This document shows positions 1 to 7,910 of a stretch of 64,000 nucleotides of DNA, piece after piece. A program made the position numbers and the translations under genes. The notes under the pieces were generated by a model. That model had not been told where the DNA came from and ran no database searches. It worked only from the letters and a program-made list of their open reading frames with translations. This DNA is from CAZENU01 sp965222125 (GTDB taxonomy: Bacteria > Chloroflexota > Dehalococcoidia > Lucifugimonadales > CAZENU01), in assembly GCA_965222125.1 (NCBI GenBank), contig CBDCTC010000003.1, positions 1-64,000 on the forward strand, given 5' to 3'. Position 1 is the first letter of the stretch; every line of letters starts with the position of its first letter.

Positions 1-83
1 AGGCGCGCGAGCGTATCCTCGGCCGCGACGCACCGGCGCCGCCCTCGGGGCCTTCCGAAGAGTCGTCGGCCGGGGCCGGGTAG
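1..83 (+). CDS. C-terminal end of an unidentified protein (partial)
   Basis: An open frame enters from the left edge and ends at TAG (81-83), 10 bases before the next start. The visible tail is about 26 residues, acidic and rich in Ala, Pro, Ser and Gly, preceded by a charged Arg/Glu stretch. This looks like a disordered C terminus. There is too little to name a family. The short gap suggests one operon with the following gene. Confidence 0.5.
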   Translation, partial: ARERILGRDAPAPPSGPSEESSAGAG

Positions 84-93
84 GAGACCGAGG

Positions 94-1301
94 ATGACGG
101 CGACCCGGCGTCGCGCTCGCGTTGCGGCGTTTCTGACTCTGGCCGCGCTGGCGGCGGCGCTGCTCGCGCCCGCCGTCGGGGCCCAGGAATCGCCGCCGGC
201 GCGAATGGTCGAGGGCAGGCTGGTGAACGGTACCGCGGCGGGCCAATACCCGCCGGCGCCACGGTGGTGCTCCACGAGGAGAACGCAAGCCGCCACGAGC
301 ACCGCGACGCGGTCACGGACGCCGACGGGGGCTTCAGGTTCGAGGGCATCGTGGTCGAACCCGATACCGTGTACGGCGTTTCGGTCACCTATGGCGAGGC
401 CGTGTACGGCGTAGACCTGGACCTGTCCGTTCAGCCCGAGCCGGTCACGCTGACCGTCTACGAGCCCGTCCGCGACGACTCGTTCCTGAATGTCCTGGCC
501 GCGTCTGTGCTCTTCGCGCAGGCGGACAAGGCCACGCAGACGCTCTGGGCTCTGGAGATCGTCTCAATCACGAACGACACCGACAGGACGTACGTCCCGG
601 GCCCCGAGCCGATGCAGATCCTGAGGTTCGGACTGCCGTCCGGAGCCGAGGGACTGACCGTCGACACCAGGCTGCTCCAGCCGAGCGTCATCCAGGTGGA
701 CCGGGGGTTCGGGCTGTTCGCCAGCGTGCCGCCCGGCGAGCACGAGGTGATGTACGCCTACAGGTTCCCCTACTCCGGCCCGAGGTCGAGTTCTCCCGCA
801 CCTTCCGGTACGGCGCCGAGCGGCTTCGAGTCCTGGCGCCGCGTGACGTGGCGGACCTCTCCCGCCGGAGCGCTCGGGCGCTCGGAGACCGTCGTGATTG
901 GCGAGCAGGACTACAACGTCCTCAGCATGGTCGACGTCGGCAGAGGCGACCCTGTGTCGGTAACGCTGCGGAACCTGCCCATGAGCTCATTCGTAGACGG
1001 AGCGCGGCGGCGTGTGGAAAAGCTCCCGTGGCAGCTCGCGGCGCCTGCGCTTCTGGCGGTGCTGCTTGGCGGAGTCATCGTCGTCGCCCTCCGGCGGCGC
1101 GGCCGGGAACGGTCTGTCGACGCCGTGCCGGGGCAGGCCTCCGTGGTCCAGACCGAGTACGAGAAGCTTCTGCTGACGCTCGTAAGCCTGGAGCGCCGGT
1201 TCGAAGATGGCGAGATCGGCGATGCCGACTACGACCGGAGACGCGCGGCGCTCGCGGCCCGCCTGGCCGCGGCTTCCAGACGCCGCGGGGCCAAATCGTG
1301 A
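94..1301 (+). pseudogene. Secreted/membrane-anchored protein with carboxypeptidase-regulatory-like N domain, frameshifted
   Basis: The ATG at 94 opens a signal peptide (Arg-rich start, then an Ala/Leu core and a VGAQ-type cleavage region). The start of a beta-sandwich follows, then the frame breaks near 250. The continuation in another frame (from about 258) resumes the same fold (ATVVLHEEN, then DADGGFRFEGI) and runs to a C-terminal membrane helix (about 1030-1095) and a charged helical tail. Restoring one G in the CCGCCGGCGCC run joins the halves. A second pair of compensating shifts seems to lie at about 780 and 850-885: the alternate frame there reads EVEFSRTF and RYGAERLRVLAPRDVADL, far more protein-like than the annotated frame. 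Helix plus short charged tail resembles proteins found beside cytochrome c maturation genes, but this is a weak inference. Either indel errors in GC homopolymers or a decaying gene. Confidence 0.6.
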
Positions 1302-1516
1302 CGACGTAGCGGCTGTACGGGCCGCGAAATGGCTGTCCGCGTTCGCGGAAACGGCCGGGACGGGGAATTGGGGAAGACCTGGCTTCTTGACAAATCGGCA
1401 GATTGTGCCAAGATAGCTGCCATCGGAAGTGAAGCAGTCGCGCCGCCTGGGACGCCGGTCTCGTAGGCGGCGTGACGCGGGCTCCATACTGGTCTACACG
1501 GGAGGTATTGGTACAA

Positions 1517-1813
1517 ATGGCCACTGAACGAGAGGCTCTCGCCAAAAACGCCGAGGGCGTTCGTCTTCATCAAACGGGAGACGCCGCCGGGGCGGTCAAG
1601 GTGCTCACTGATGCCATTGAAATTGCCCCCGATCACGCCACCATATACCGCAACCGGGCCGAGGCGTACCGCGCCGCGAACATGACCGCCGAGGCGGACG
1701 CCGATACCGCTAGGGCCGATGCGCTGGTGGAGGCGGTGGCCCAAGCGGAGATCGAGGCTCACAAGAAGACGTTCGCGCAGAAGCTCTGGAACTTCATCGC
1801 CCGCGAGTCGTAG
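1517..1813 (+). CDS. Small tetratricopeptide-repeat protein
   Basis: A 98-residue protein starting at the ATG at 1517, chosen because GGGAGGT (1500-1506) sits 10 bases upstream. An earlier in-frame GTG at 1472 lacks such a site. Residues about 8-75 form two TPR-like helix pairs (alternating Ala/Gly positions, with DHATIYRNRAEAYRAANMTAEA typical of the second). An Ala/Glu-rich helix and an aromatic C terminus follow. TPRs mediate protein contacts; no partner can be named. It is flanked by a convergent acetyltransferase gene, with only three bases between the two stop codons. Confidence 0.65.
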   Translation: MATEREALAKNAEGVRLHQTGDAAGAVKVLTDAIEIAPDHATIYRNRAEAYRAANMTAEADADTARADALVEAVAQAEIEAHKKTFAQKLWNFIARES

Positions 1814-1816
1814 AGC

Positions 1817-2404
1817 TCAAACGGGCGTAGAGCCCTGGCCCTCGCCCCTGGCCGCGTACTCGCTGGCCAGAATGCCCATAACGACCGAGTCGAACCGCGC
1901 CCCCTCGTGGGGCCGGCTCTTGCGCAGCGTCCCCTCGTGCACGAACCCGAGGTGGCGGAACATCTCCAGCGCCGCCGTGTTGTACTCGGGGACGTCGACC
2001 CACACGCGAAACAGCCCCCACTCTCCGAAGCAGAGCCTGAGCGTCACCCGCGCGCCGGCCGTTCCGTACCCCCGGTGCCACATATCCTTGCGCCCGACGA
2101 GTATAGACAGGTGGCCGTCGCCGAGGCTCTCCTCGATCGCGACGTGCACCTCGCCGACGTGCTCGCCCTCGTGCGTGTAGATCGACAGGATGCGGTGATC
2201 CGTGTCGTTGAAGACGCGTAGCCACTCCGCGTCGGACGCCTTCTCCATCTCATCGGGGTGATATCCGAGGTGGGCCGGGTCGCCGTAGGCGTATCGTCCG
2301 AACCAGCTCTCCGAGACCTCGGCATCCTCCAGCCAGCTACGGAGCCGCGAAACGTCCTCCCTAGTGACCGGCCGCAGCGTCACCGCTTGTGTAGCCACAC
2401 TCAC
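1817..2404 (-). CDS. GNAT-family N-acetyltransferase (RimJ/RimL-like)
   Basis: 195 residues covering one complete GNAT fold of the RimJ/RimL/SpeG type. The N-terminal beta strand is LRPVTREDVSRL. The acetyl-CoA pyrophosphate loop is RGYGTAGA (about residues 110-117). The late strand-helix-strand NTAALEMFRHLGFVHEGTLR is diagnostic of ribosomal-protein-type acetyltransferases. The Asp/Glu-rich central segment may bind an amine or N terminus. The substrate cannot be predicted. The gene stands alone between a convergent TPR gene and a repeat-containing spacer. Confidence 0.85.
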   Translation of the reverse strand: MSVATQAVTLRPVTREDVSRLRSWLEDAEVSESWFGRYAYGDPAHLGYHPDEMEKASDAEWLRVFNDTDHRILSIYTHEGEHVGEVHVAIEESLGDGHLSILVGRKDMWHRGYGTAGARVTLRLCFGEWGLFRVWVDVPEYNTAALEMFRHLGFVHEGTLRKSRPHEGARFDSVVMGILASEYAARGEGQGSTPV

Positions 2405-2469
2405 CCTCCTCGTAGGTGTCTTGCTCTCAGGACTGACCGCAGGCCGCGGTTGCCGTCTCCGGCCCGCTG

Positions 2470-2606
2470 TTCACGTTTGTTGAAACTGTGCGTGCGCCCC
2501 TCGATACCCGCCGATGCCCGGTTGCCCTGAGTGGCCCGACGCTTCGTCGGAGTGTAACGAAGGGCGCTACTCGGGGCGAACGGGTCGCCTCGGAGCCTCA
2601 ACTCTG
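2470..2606. repeat. Intergenic repeat family B, copy 1
   Basis: Contains the family B core hairpin, CCGACG (2536-2541), CTT, CGTCGG (2545-2550), and the segment GGCGCTACTCGGGGCGAACG continuing into GGAGCCTCAACTC. The latter recurs inverted at 54251-54294. The 5' part (GTTCACGTTTG, then GCGCCCCTCGATAC) also recurs in the other copies. It overlaps the 3' end of the EndoQ-like gene by a few bases and fills the spacer to the GNAT gene. Confidence 0.75.
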
Positions 2607-3830
2607 GAACAAAGACTCCTGTCCGAATACCTTGACGGCGCCGTACTCGCCGTCGTAGCCCGGCTCGATCAGTATGTCGCCGCTCCTGACCCTGTCCAAG
2701 CCCTCAGCTACCCTGTCTCCCGCCGCGGAGGCGATGTCGTCCACAGGCACGTCGATCAGCACGGTCAGCTCGTTGCCGAACCGCGAGACGAGCTTGCCGT
2801 ACGCCTCGGCCGCCTTCTTGGCCTGCGGGCGGCAGCCGAGCGACTCGGCGACGATGTCGGCGAGGCTCACCAGAGACCTGAACGGGGGGCGACCGTTGTT
2901 CGAACGCACCAGCCCGTCTTCGCCGCGCCGCGCTTCGACGACCCGCCGCGACAGCTCCTCGACCCGCTGCAACACCCCGATGGTCAGCGGGCGACCGCAC
3001 GCCGGACACCGGACTCCCTCCTCGGCGACCTGCTCCGGAGTGTATCGGATGCCGCACTTGCGGTGGCCGGAGTGGTGATACTTGCCCTCCTCGGGAAAGA
3101 ACTCGACGGTGTAGCGGACCCCGCCGGTCCTGAGCGCGTGTGCCAGGCTGTCGTAGCTCGGGTCGCCTTCGAACACGGTCAGCTCCCGGCCCAGCTTGGC
3201 CGGCGAGTGGGCGTCTGAGAACGACACGAGCGACACGTCGTCCAGCGACGGCACACGCCAGTTCATCGCCGGGTCGCTCGAGAGGCCGGTCTCGACGGCA
3301 GGGACCCGGTCCGCTAGGTCGCCGAACGACTCCTCAAGCGAGTCGAACCCCGACTTCGAGCCGTACAGCCCGTACCAGGGCGTCCACAGGTGGGCCGGTA
3401 TCGCGATGCACCGGTCGTCGATCTCCAGCAGCGTCTCCAGCAGGTCCCGGGGCGTCAGCCTCAGCACCGGTCGTCCGTCGCCGGCGAGATTTCCGTGCGC
3501 CGCCAGCGCCGAGTTGATGCGGTCGACCGTCTTCAGCTCCGGCGCGAGAGCCAGCATGTGGACCCGCCGGGAGCGCCCGCCCTGGGATGCGACGCAGCTC
3601 AGCTCCGTGCCCAGGACGAAGTGGACGCCGCCGAGGGTGAGGAGCCCGTTGCCTGCGTCCGCGAGGCGGGTTCTGGTCTCCTCGATCCACACCGGATGTG
3701 TGAAGTCGCCGGTGGCCAGCAGGTCGATGCCCTTGACCTTGGCCCAATGCGCAAGGCCGTCGAACGTCAGGCGCCTGCTCGTGCCGCGGGCGAACGGGGA
3801 GTGAACGTGGAGATCGGCGACGTAGGACAC
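2598..3830 (-). CDS. PHP-domain endonuclease Q-like DNA repair enzyme
   Basis: 410 residues, close to the about 420 usual for EndoQ. The N-terminal PHP metal motif DLHVHSPFARG (residues 6-16) is followed by further metal-site residues (ATGDFTHP, GTELSC, IPAHLWTP, SFSDAHSPAKLGRE). A cysteine-rich insert (KCGIRYTPEQ, then CPACGRP at about 270-285) and a helical C-terminal region match the EndoQ architecture (PHP, Zn ribbon, helical domain). Characterised EndoQ enzymes nick DNA 5' of deaminated bases such as uracil, hypoxanthine and xanthine. Activity here is inferred from family. It lies next to mcrC and mcrB on the same strand, separated by a repeat, in a DNA-surveillance cluster. Confidence 0.8.
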   Translation of the reverse strand: MSYVADLHVHSPFARGTSRRLTFDGLAHWAKVKGIDLLATGDFTHPVWIEETRTRLADAGNGLLTLGGVHFVLGTELSCVASQGGRSRRVHMLALAPELKTVDRINSALAAHGNLAGDGRPVLRLTPRDLLETLLEIDDRCIAIPAHLWTPWYGLYGSKSGFDSLEESFGDLADRVPAVETGLSSDPAMNWRVPSLDDVSLVSFSDAHSPAKLGRELTVFEGDPSYDSLAHALRTGGVRYTVEFFPEEGKYHHSGHRKCGIRYTPEQVAEEGVRCPACGRPLTIGVLQRVEELSRRVVEARRGEDGLVRSNNGRPPFRSLVSLADIVAESLGCRPQAKKAAEAYGKLVSRFGNELTVLIDVPVDDIASAAGDRVAEGLDRVRSGDILIEPGYDGEYGAVKVFGQESLFQS

Positions 3831-3897
3831 GCAGCGATTCTATCAGACGCCACCTCACCGTCAGCCCAGCCTCAACATCACCGCAGGCAACGCCAAG

Positions 3898-3965
3898 GCC
3901 GGGTTCGTGCCACGGTCGTCCCGCACGGCGCGCCCTTCGATACACCCCGACGAAGCGTCGGGGCA
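3898..3965. repeat. Intergenic repeat family B, copy 2
   Basis: A perfect hairpin, CCCCGACG (3945-3952), AAG, CGTCGGGG (3956-3963), is preceded by GCGCCCTTCGATAC and followed by CACTCAGGGC. The same order of blocks occurs in the copies near 2.5 and 7.75 kb. It sits between the EndoQ-like gene and mcrC, both on the minus strand. Confidence 0.7.
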
Positions 3966-4024
3966 CTCAGGGCAATCGGGCAGCGGCGCGTGTCGAGGGG
4001 AGCGCGCAGGGTCTTGCCTCGCGC

Positions 4025-5239
4025 TCACGCCGCGCGACGCAGCGCAAGCGCCTCGTCGCGCAGCGCGGTGACCTTCTCGGCCAGTCGGCCTACGCGGTCG
4101 AGCACCTCGTCCAGTGTGCCGGATAGGTCGAGCGCCGCGACCTCCAGCCGCTTGCCGGAGTGGCGAACGCGGTGCTCCGCAGTGTCCTCCTCGTCCTGCG
4201 CGTAGACCAGCAGCCCGCCCGGCAGGTCCAGCGCGGTGACGTACGCCAGGAGCTGGTACAGGTCGGCGTTCGGAACCGACTCGACGGTGACGCGCTTGTA
4301 CTTCGCGTCGCCCACGAAGACGCACTCTCCGCCGAGCCACCACGTGAGGTCGGGTCTGAGACGCACCCGGCCTCGCTCGTCGAGGCTGCCGATGGTCTTT
4401 TCTAGGAACACGCGGTCGGAGACCCGAAGCGCCTCACGCAGCGCCACCGTCAGGAACTCCTGAAAGACGACGTTCATGTCCATCAGGAACCCGGACGCCC
4501 GTACCTGTCCGCGGCGGGACTCGAACGAGCCGTGCCGCAGCACGAGCCGCGATAGCGCGACCACCTCGCGGTAGTGCTCGTTCAGCCGGTCGAAGCGAAC
4601 CTCCGGCACCGCGTTCGGCGGAAACTCCTCTGGCGAGACGTTGTCCAGCATCGCCATGACCCGTCCCAAGCCCGTGCGCGCCAGCGGTCTCAGGCGCATC
4701 CCGCCGAGCCGGGCGGCCGCGGCCCTCACCAGCCGGTTCGCCAGGATGTCGTCCGTGAACTCGTCGTAGCGCACCTCGACCGGGAGTAGGAGGCCGAACC
4801 GGCGGCGTATCTGCTCGTCGAACCTGATACGCCCACGCACGGTGTGGAGCGCCTCCTCCTCCGTGCGATAGCCGTGCAGCAGGCCCTGGGCGAACGCCCG
4901 CCCGGCCGCGGACGCGAGCGCGAGAGCCAGCACGTCCGGCAGCGCGTCCTCACGCTGGAAGTCGAACGTCTCAGGCCGGGGCTTGAACTCGCCGATCGCG
5001 TAGCAGGCGAGCGATAGGAGCTGCGGGATGCCGATCTTCGGCTTGATGAGCACGGACAGCTCGCCGATCTCGACCGCCCCGACAGTCGAGCCGGGCCTAA
5101 GGCTGTAGACTCCCTCGGCGCCGATAACGGGCTGGACCGTGAGAGAAGGCAGCGCCGCTCTCAGCGCGTCCCGCTCGGTGGCCGAAAGCCGGTGCGGTTC
5201 GCTCTCCCGGTACTCACGCAGGTCGATCCGGCGTGTCAT
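4025..5239 (-). CDS. mcrC: McrC, nuclease subunit of a type IV McrBC restriction system
   Basis: 404 residues. The N-terminal region (VGAVEIGELSVLIKPKIGI) matches the McrC family. The C-terminal PD-(D/E)xK nuclease motif is visible as D297 (RPDLTWW) and D311-A-K313 (VFVGDAKYKR). Its ATG (5237-5239) overlaps the mcrB stop as ATGA, so translation is coupled. In characterised McrBC systems McrC supplies cleavage of DNA with modified cytosines, activated by the McrB motor. The catalytic residues look intact. The target modification cannot be predicted. Confidence 0.92.
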   Translation of the reverse strand: MTRRIDLREYRESEPHRLSATERDALRAALPSLTVQPVIGAEGVYSLRPGSTVGAVEIGELSVLIKPKIGIPQLLSLACYAIGEFKPRPETFDFQREDALPDVLALALASAAGRAFAQGLLHGYRTEEEALHTVRGRIRFDEQIRRRFGLLLPVEVRYDEFTDDILANRLVRAAAARLGGMRLRPLARTGLGRVMAMLDNVSPEEFPPNAVPEVRFDRLNEHYREVVALSRLVLRHGSFESRRGQVRASGFLMDMNVVFQEFLTVALREALRVSDRVFLEKTIGSLDERGRVRLRPDLTWWLGGECVFVGDAKYKRVTVESVPNADLYQLLAYVTALDLPGGLLVYAQDEEDTAEHRVRHSGKRLEVAALDLSGTLDEVLDRVGRLAEKVTALRDEALALRRAA

Positions 5240-7626
5240 TCGGTGCCGCCCTCGCCCGCCGCGTCGCCCGTCTGCTCTTCGTCTTGCGCGCTGCCACCGC
5301 CTGTCGCTCTTTTCAGGGCGCGCAGGTCGAACTGACGGATGCGGTCGTCATTTCCGAAGAGGCGCTCCTTGACGTAGGGGAGCACGCTGTGCTTCCAGAT
5401 GCGTGTCACGGCGGTATCGTCGAGGCGGTCTTTCATGAAGTAGCTCGGCCCGATGGCGGCGTGCCGGTCGTCCTGCAGCAGTCTGTTCGCGCGCTCGACG
5501 ACGTCGGCCACCCACTCCATGCCGGGCGCATTCTCCCCGATCCACCGGCGGAGCACGCCCTTCACCGGCTGGTCGTCGGGGTGGAACTCGACGAAATAGA
5601 ACCTGCGGCGCAGCGCCAGGTCGACCAGCGCGATGGAGCGGTCGGCGGTGTTCATCGTGCCTATGAAGTACAGGTTGGAAGGCAGCGAGAAGTCCTCCTT
5701 CTCGGCGCTCTGGTACTGGAGGCGAATCTTCTTGTCGCGGTACTCGAGCAGGAAGTAGAGCTCTCCTAGCACCTTTGCGAGGTTGCCGCGGTTGATCTCG
5801 TCGATGACCAGGAAGTGCTTGTCGTCCGGTGCTTCTCGCGCCAGCTTGGCGGCCTGCAGCAGCGGCCCGTCGCTGAGCACGAACCCGGCCTGCCCGTCTT
5901 TCAGCGTGGGGCGGAAGCCCTGCACGAAGTCCTCGTAGGCGTAGGAGGGGTGTAACTGCACCAGCGTGACGCGGTCGTCCGATCCCGCAAGGTGCTCGGC
6001 GAGCACCTGCGCGACGAACGTCTTCCCAGTGCCCGGGGGCCCCTGGAAGATGACCTGCTTCTTGTCTTCAAGCAGCGCCTCGATCTCCTCCAGGAAGTCG
6101 ACAGAGAGATACAGCTCTTCGGCGAGCGCATCCGCATCCAGGTCTGGCCCGCCCGGTTTGGGACGGGCCGCTTCGACCTCGGCCCCCGGTTCGTACTGAA
6201 GATGCCAGGACAGCGACTGCGCGTCGAGACGGTGGCGCACCGGCAGTCCGCGCGCACGCGCCTCCTCAATGTACCGGTCGAAGAAGCCGAGGGCGTGTTC
6301 ATACAGCGCGGCCTCGTCCGCGTCCTTGGGTGGTAGGTCATAGCCGGTACGCTCGTACGCCTTCGCCAGTCCCTTTGTCCTGAACGGCGGGTACTGTTCC
6401 ACGTCGAGACACAACAGCAACAGCGAGACGGCCGTCATCCGGCTTCCACGACCGCTTAGAGTAGATTTGGGAAATCTGCTGGCAAAGTCGCGGATCCGTT
6501 CGGAAACGGAGCGCTCGTCCTCTGTCCAAATTTCTCGCAACGCATCAAGTGCGTCGCCCGGCGACTTGTCAAGCCAATTCCTGAAGGCAATTTGGCTGTT
6601 GACTGGCAGGATTGGGTAGCTCGCCGAGCCGGCAATACCCCTCTTTACCAAGGTCGCCCAGTCGGCTTCTCCATCGCCAAGTACCGCTTTCCGCGCCACC
6701 GCGAGTTTGTCTCTCGTCACAAGCTTGGGCGTGGTCTCATCCGGTTCCATTCTCCCTGTGTCGAGATACTCGGACGCGAGCCTGATACACACGTCCCAAG
6801 CTCCGGACAGCGACCGGTTCCACAGCCTGCGGACATCAGGGTCGTAGAAGTCGAAGTCTCTCCCGAGCCCGGCCTCGAGCCCTCGGCGAATCTGCACTAG
6901 CTTGCGGTCGACGTCCTGTGTCTCCTCGGTGGCGAAGTGTGCAAAGGGTTTTGCCCCGGCAATTTCATTTTTCTGCTCGATCGAAACGGTCCCCTCGAAG
7001 GCGTCCGGATGGACGAGATGGAGCAGGGCGTGCCGTTGAATTCCTGGCGTGCCTTGGTGGTCGCTAAGCAGGAGGCTGCTAAACCGCAAGCCGATCACGA
7101 AGCTCTTGAACCCCCACGGATCGGTTAGCAGACGGTTCCGGTTGCTCGACTCCCCTCTCCACTCCTCGGCGAACTCTATGATGCACCCGACCTGATACGG
7201 TCGGTATGTGTTGAAAGCGGTCCCGGGGTGGGCTATGCCGGGTGTCAGACCGGCAACGAGTTCCCGGGGGATTGCTACGGGAGACGTCGACCATCTGAGC
7301 ACCCGATCTATGTGAGCTTCTTTCGTAGCAGGATTCATGGCCCTGTGCCAAACAATGAGGAAGTGAACGTACAGCACCTCTGCCATCAGCTGGTAGACCT
7401 CCGGCGGGCTGCCTTCCAACTGCTGCTTCAACTCGTCGTAGAAGCTACCCTGGCCCACGTCCGGTCTGTCCAGGAACCGCTCTCGCAGCTCTCGGAGCCA
7501 CCGGCTCGACCATATTGGCTTACCCGGCGTGAATAGTGAGTCGTCGGCTCGCAGGGCGCAGTCGACCCAGTTCTGCGCCGCTGCATAGACGTTCTCCGCT
7601 CCCTCATGCGTCTTTCTGCTGCCCAT
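5236..7626 (-). CDS. mcrB: McrB, AAA+ NTPase motor of a type IV restriction system
   Basis: 796 residues from the ATG at 7626, supported by GGAGG six bases upstream; an in-frame ATG at 7662 lacks this. The C-terminal third is the AAA+ motor: Walker A GPPGTGKT (about 529-536), Walker B FLVIDEINRGN and the McrB signature MNTADRS. The N-terminal part of about 500 residues is not an obvious DUF3578 or EVE domain; it carries SSRWLRELRERF and an aromatic central region. This is presumably the modified-DNA sensor, so specificity may be new. It is followed directly by mcrC. Base composition is mixed, lower in GC around 6.4-7.4 kb, consistent with a horizontally acquired reader domain. Confidence 0.92.
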   Translation of the reverse strand: MGSRKTHEGAENVYAAAQNWVDCALRADDSLFTPGKPIWSSRWLRELRERFLDRPDVGQGSFYDELKQQLEGSPPEVYQLMAEVLYVHFLIVWHRAMNPATKEAHIDRVLRWSTSPVAIPRELVAGLTPGIAHPGTAFNTYRPYQVGCIIEFAEEWRGESSNRNRLLTDPWGFKSFVIGLRFSSLLLSDHQGTPGIQRHALLHLVHPDAFEGTVSIEQKNEIAGAKPFAHFATEETQDVDRKLVQIRRGLEAGLGRDFDFYDPDVRRLWNRSLSGAWDVCIRLASEYLDTGRMEPDETTPKLVTRDKLAVARKAVLGDGEADWATLVKRGIAGSASYPILPVNSQIAFRNWLDKSPGDALDALREIWTEDERSVSERIRDFASRFPKSTLSGRGSRMTAVSLLLLCLDVEQYPPFRTKGLAKAYERTGYDLPPKDADEAALYEHALGFFDRYIEEARARGLPVRHRLDAQSLSWHLQYEPGAEVEAARPKPGGPDLDADALAEELYLSVDFLEEIEALLEDKKQVIFQGPPGTGKTFVAQVLAEHLAGSDDRVTLVQLHPSYAYEDFVQGFRPTLKDGQAGFVLSDGPLLQAAKLAREAPDDKHFLVIDEINRGNLAKVLGELYFLLEYRDKKIRLQYQSAEKEDFSLPSNLYFIGTMNTADRSIALVDLALRRRFYFVEFHPDDQPVKGVLRRWIGENAPGMEWVADVVERANRLLQDDRHAAIGPSYFMKDRLDDTAVTRIWKHSVLPYVKERLFGNDDRIRQFDLRALKRATGGGSAQDEEQTGDAAGEGGTE

Positions 7627-7715
7627 TGTTGTCCTCCGGTGGTCTCGGGTGTGCCCAATCATCCGGACAGGTTGGGCGCCGAGTCAAGTATCGGTCCTGC
7701 CGCGTGGCCGTTCAG

Positions 7716-7815
7716 GCTTGGTGAGACCATGCGCGGGCCCCTCGATGCGCGCCGACGAAGTGTCGGCCGCTGCCTGGGGTGAATGGGACGGGGGCGCATC
7801 GACTCTGGAGACTTT
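7716..7815. repeat. Intergenic repeat family B, copy 3
   Basis: Block GGGCCCCTCGATGC, then the hairpin GCCGAC (7751-7756), GAAGT, GTCGGC (7762-7767), then a G-rich segment ending near ATCGACTCTGGAGAC. This order matches the copies at 2.5 and 3.9 kb. It occupies most of the 284-base spacer between the divergent mcrB and selB genes. Confidence 0.65.
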
Positions 7816-7910
7816 CCCTGCCGCGGCCTCGCCGGGTGCGTGGGCCCGAATTGCTGGGGCACTACCCCTGTGATACTCTGTAGCCAATCTGGGCTTGAGG
7901 GTCTCGTCCC

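Noticed and set aside
4505..4530. GGACTCGAACG-like pattern resembling a tRNA T loop
   Set aside because: It lies inside mcrC and no acceptor or anticodon stems can be formed around it.
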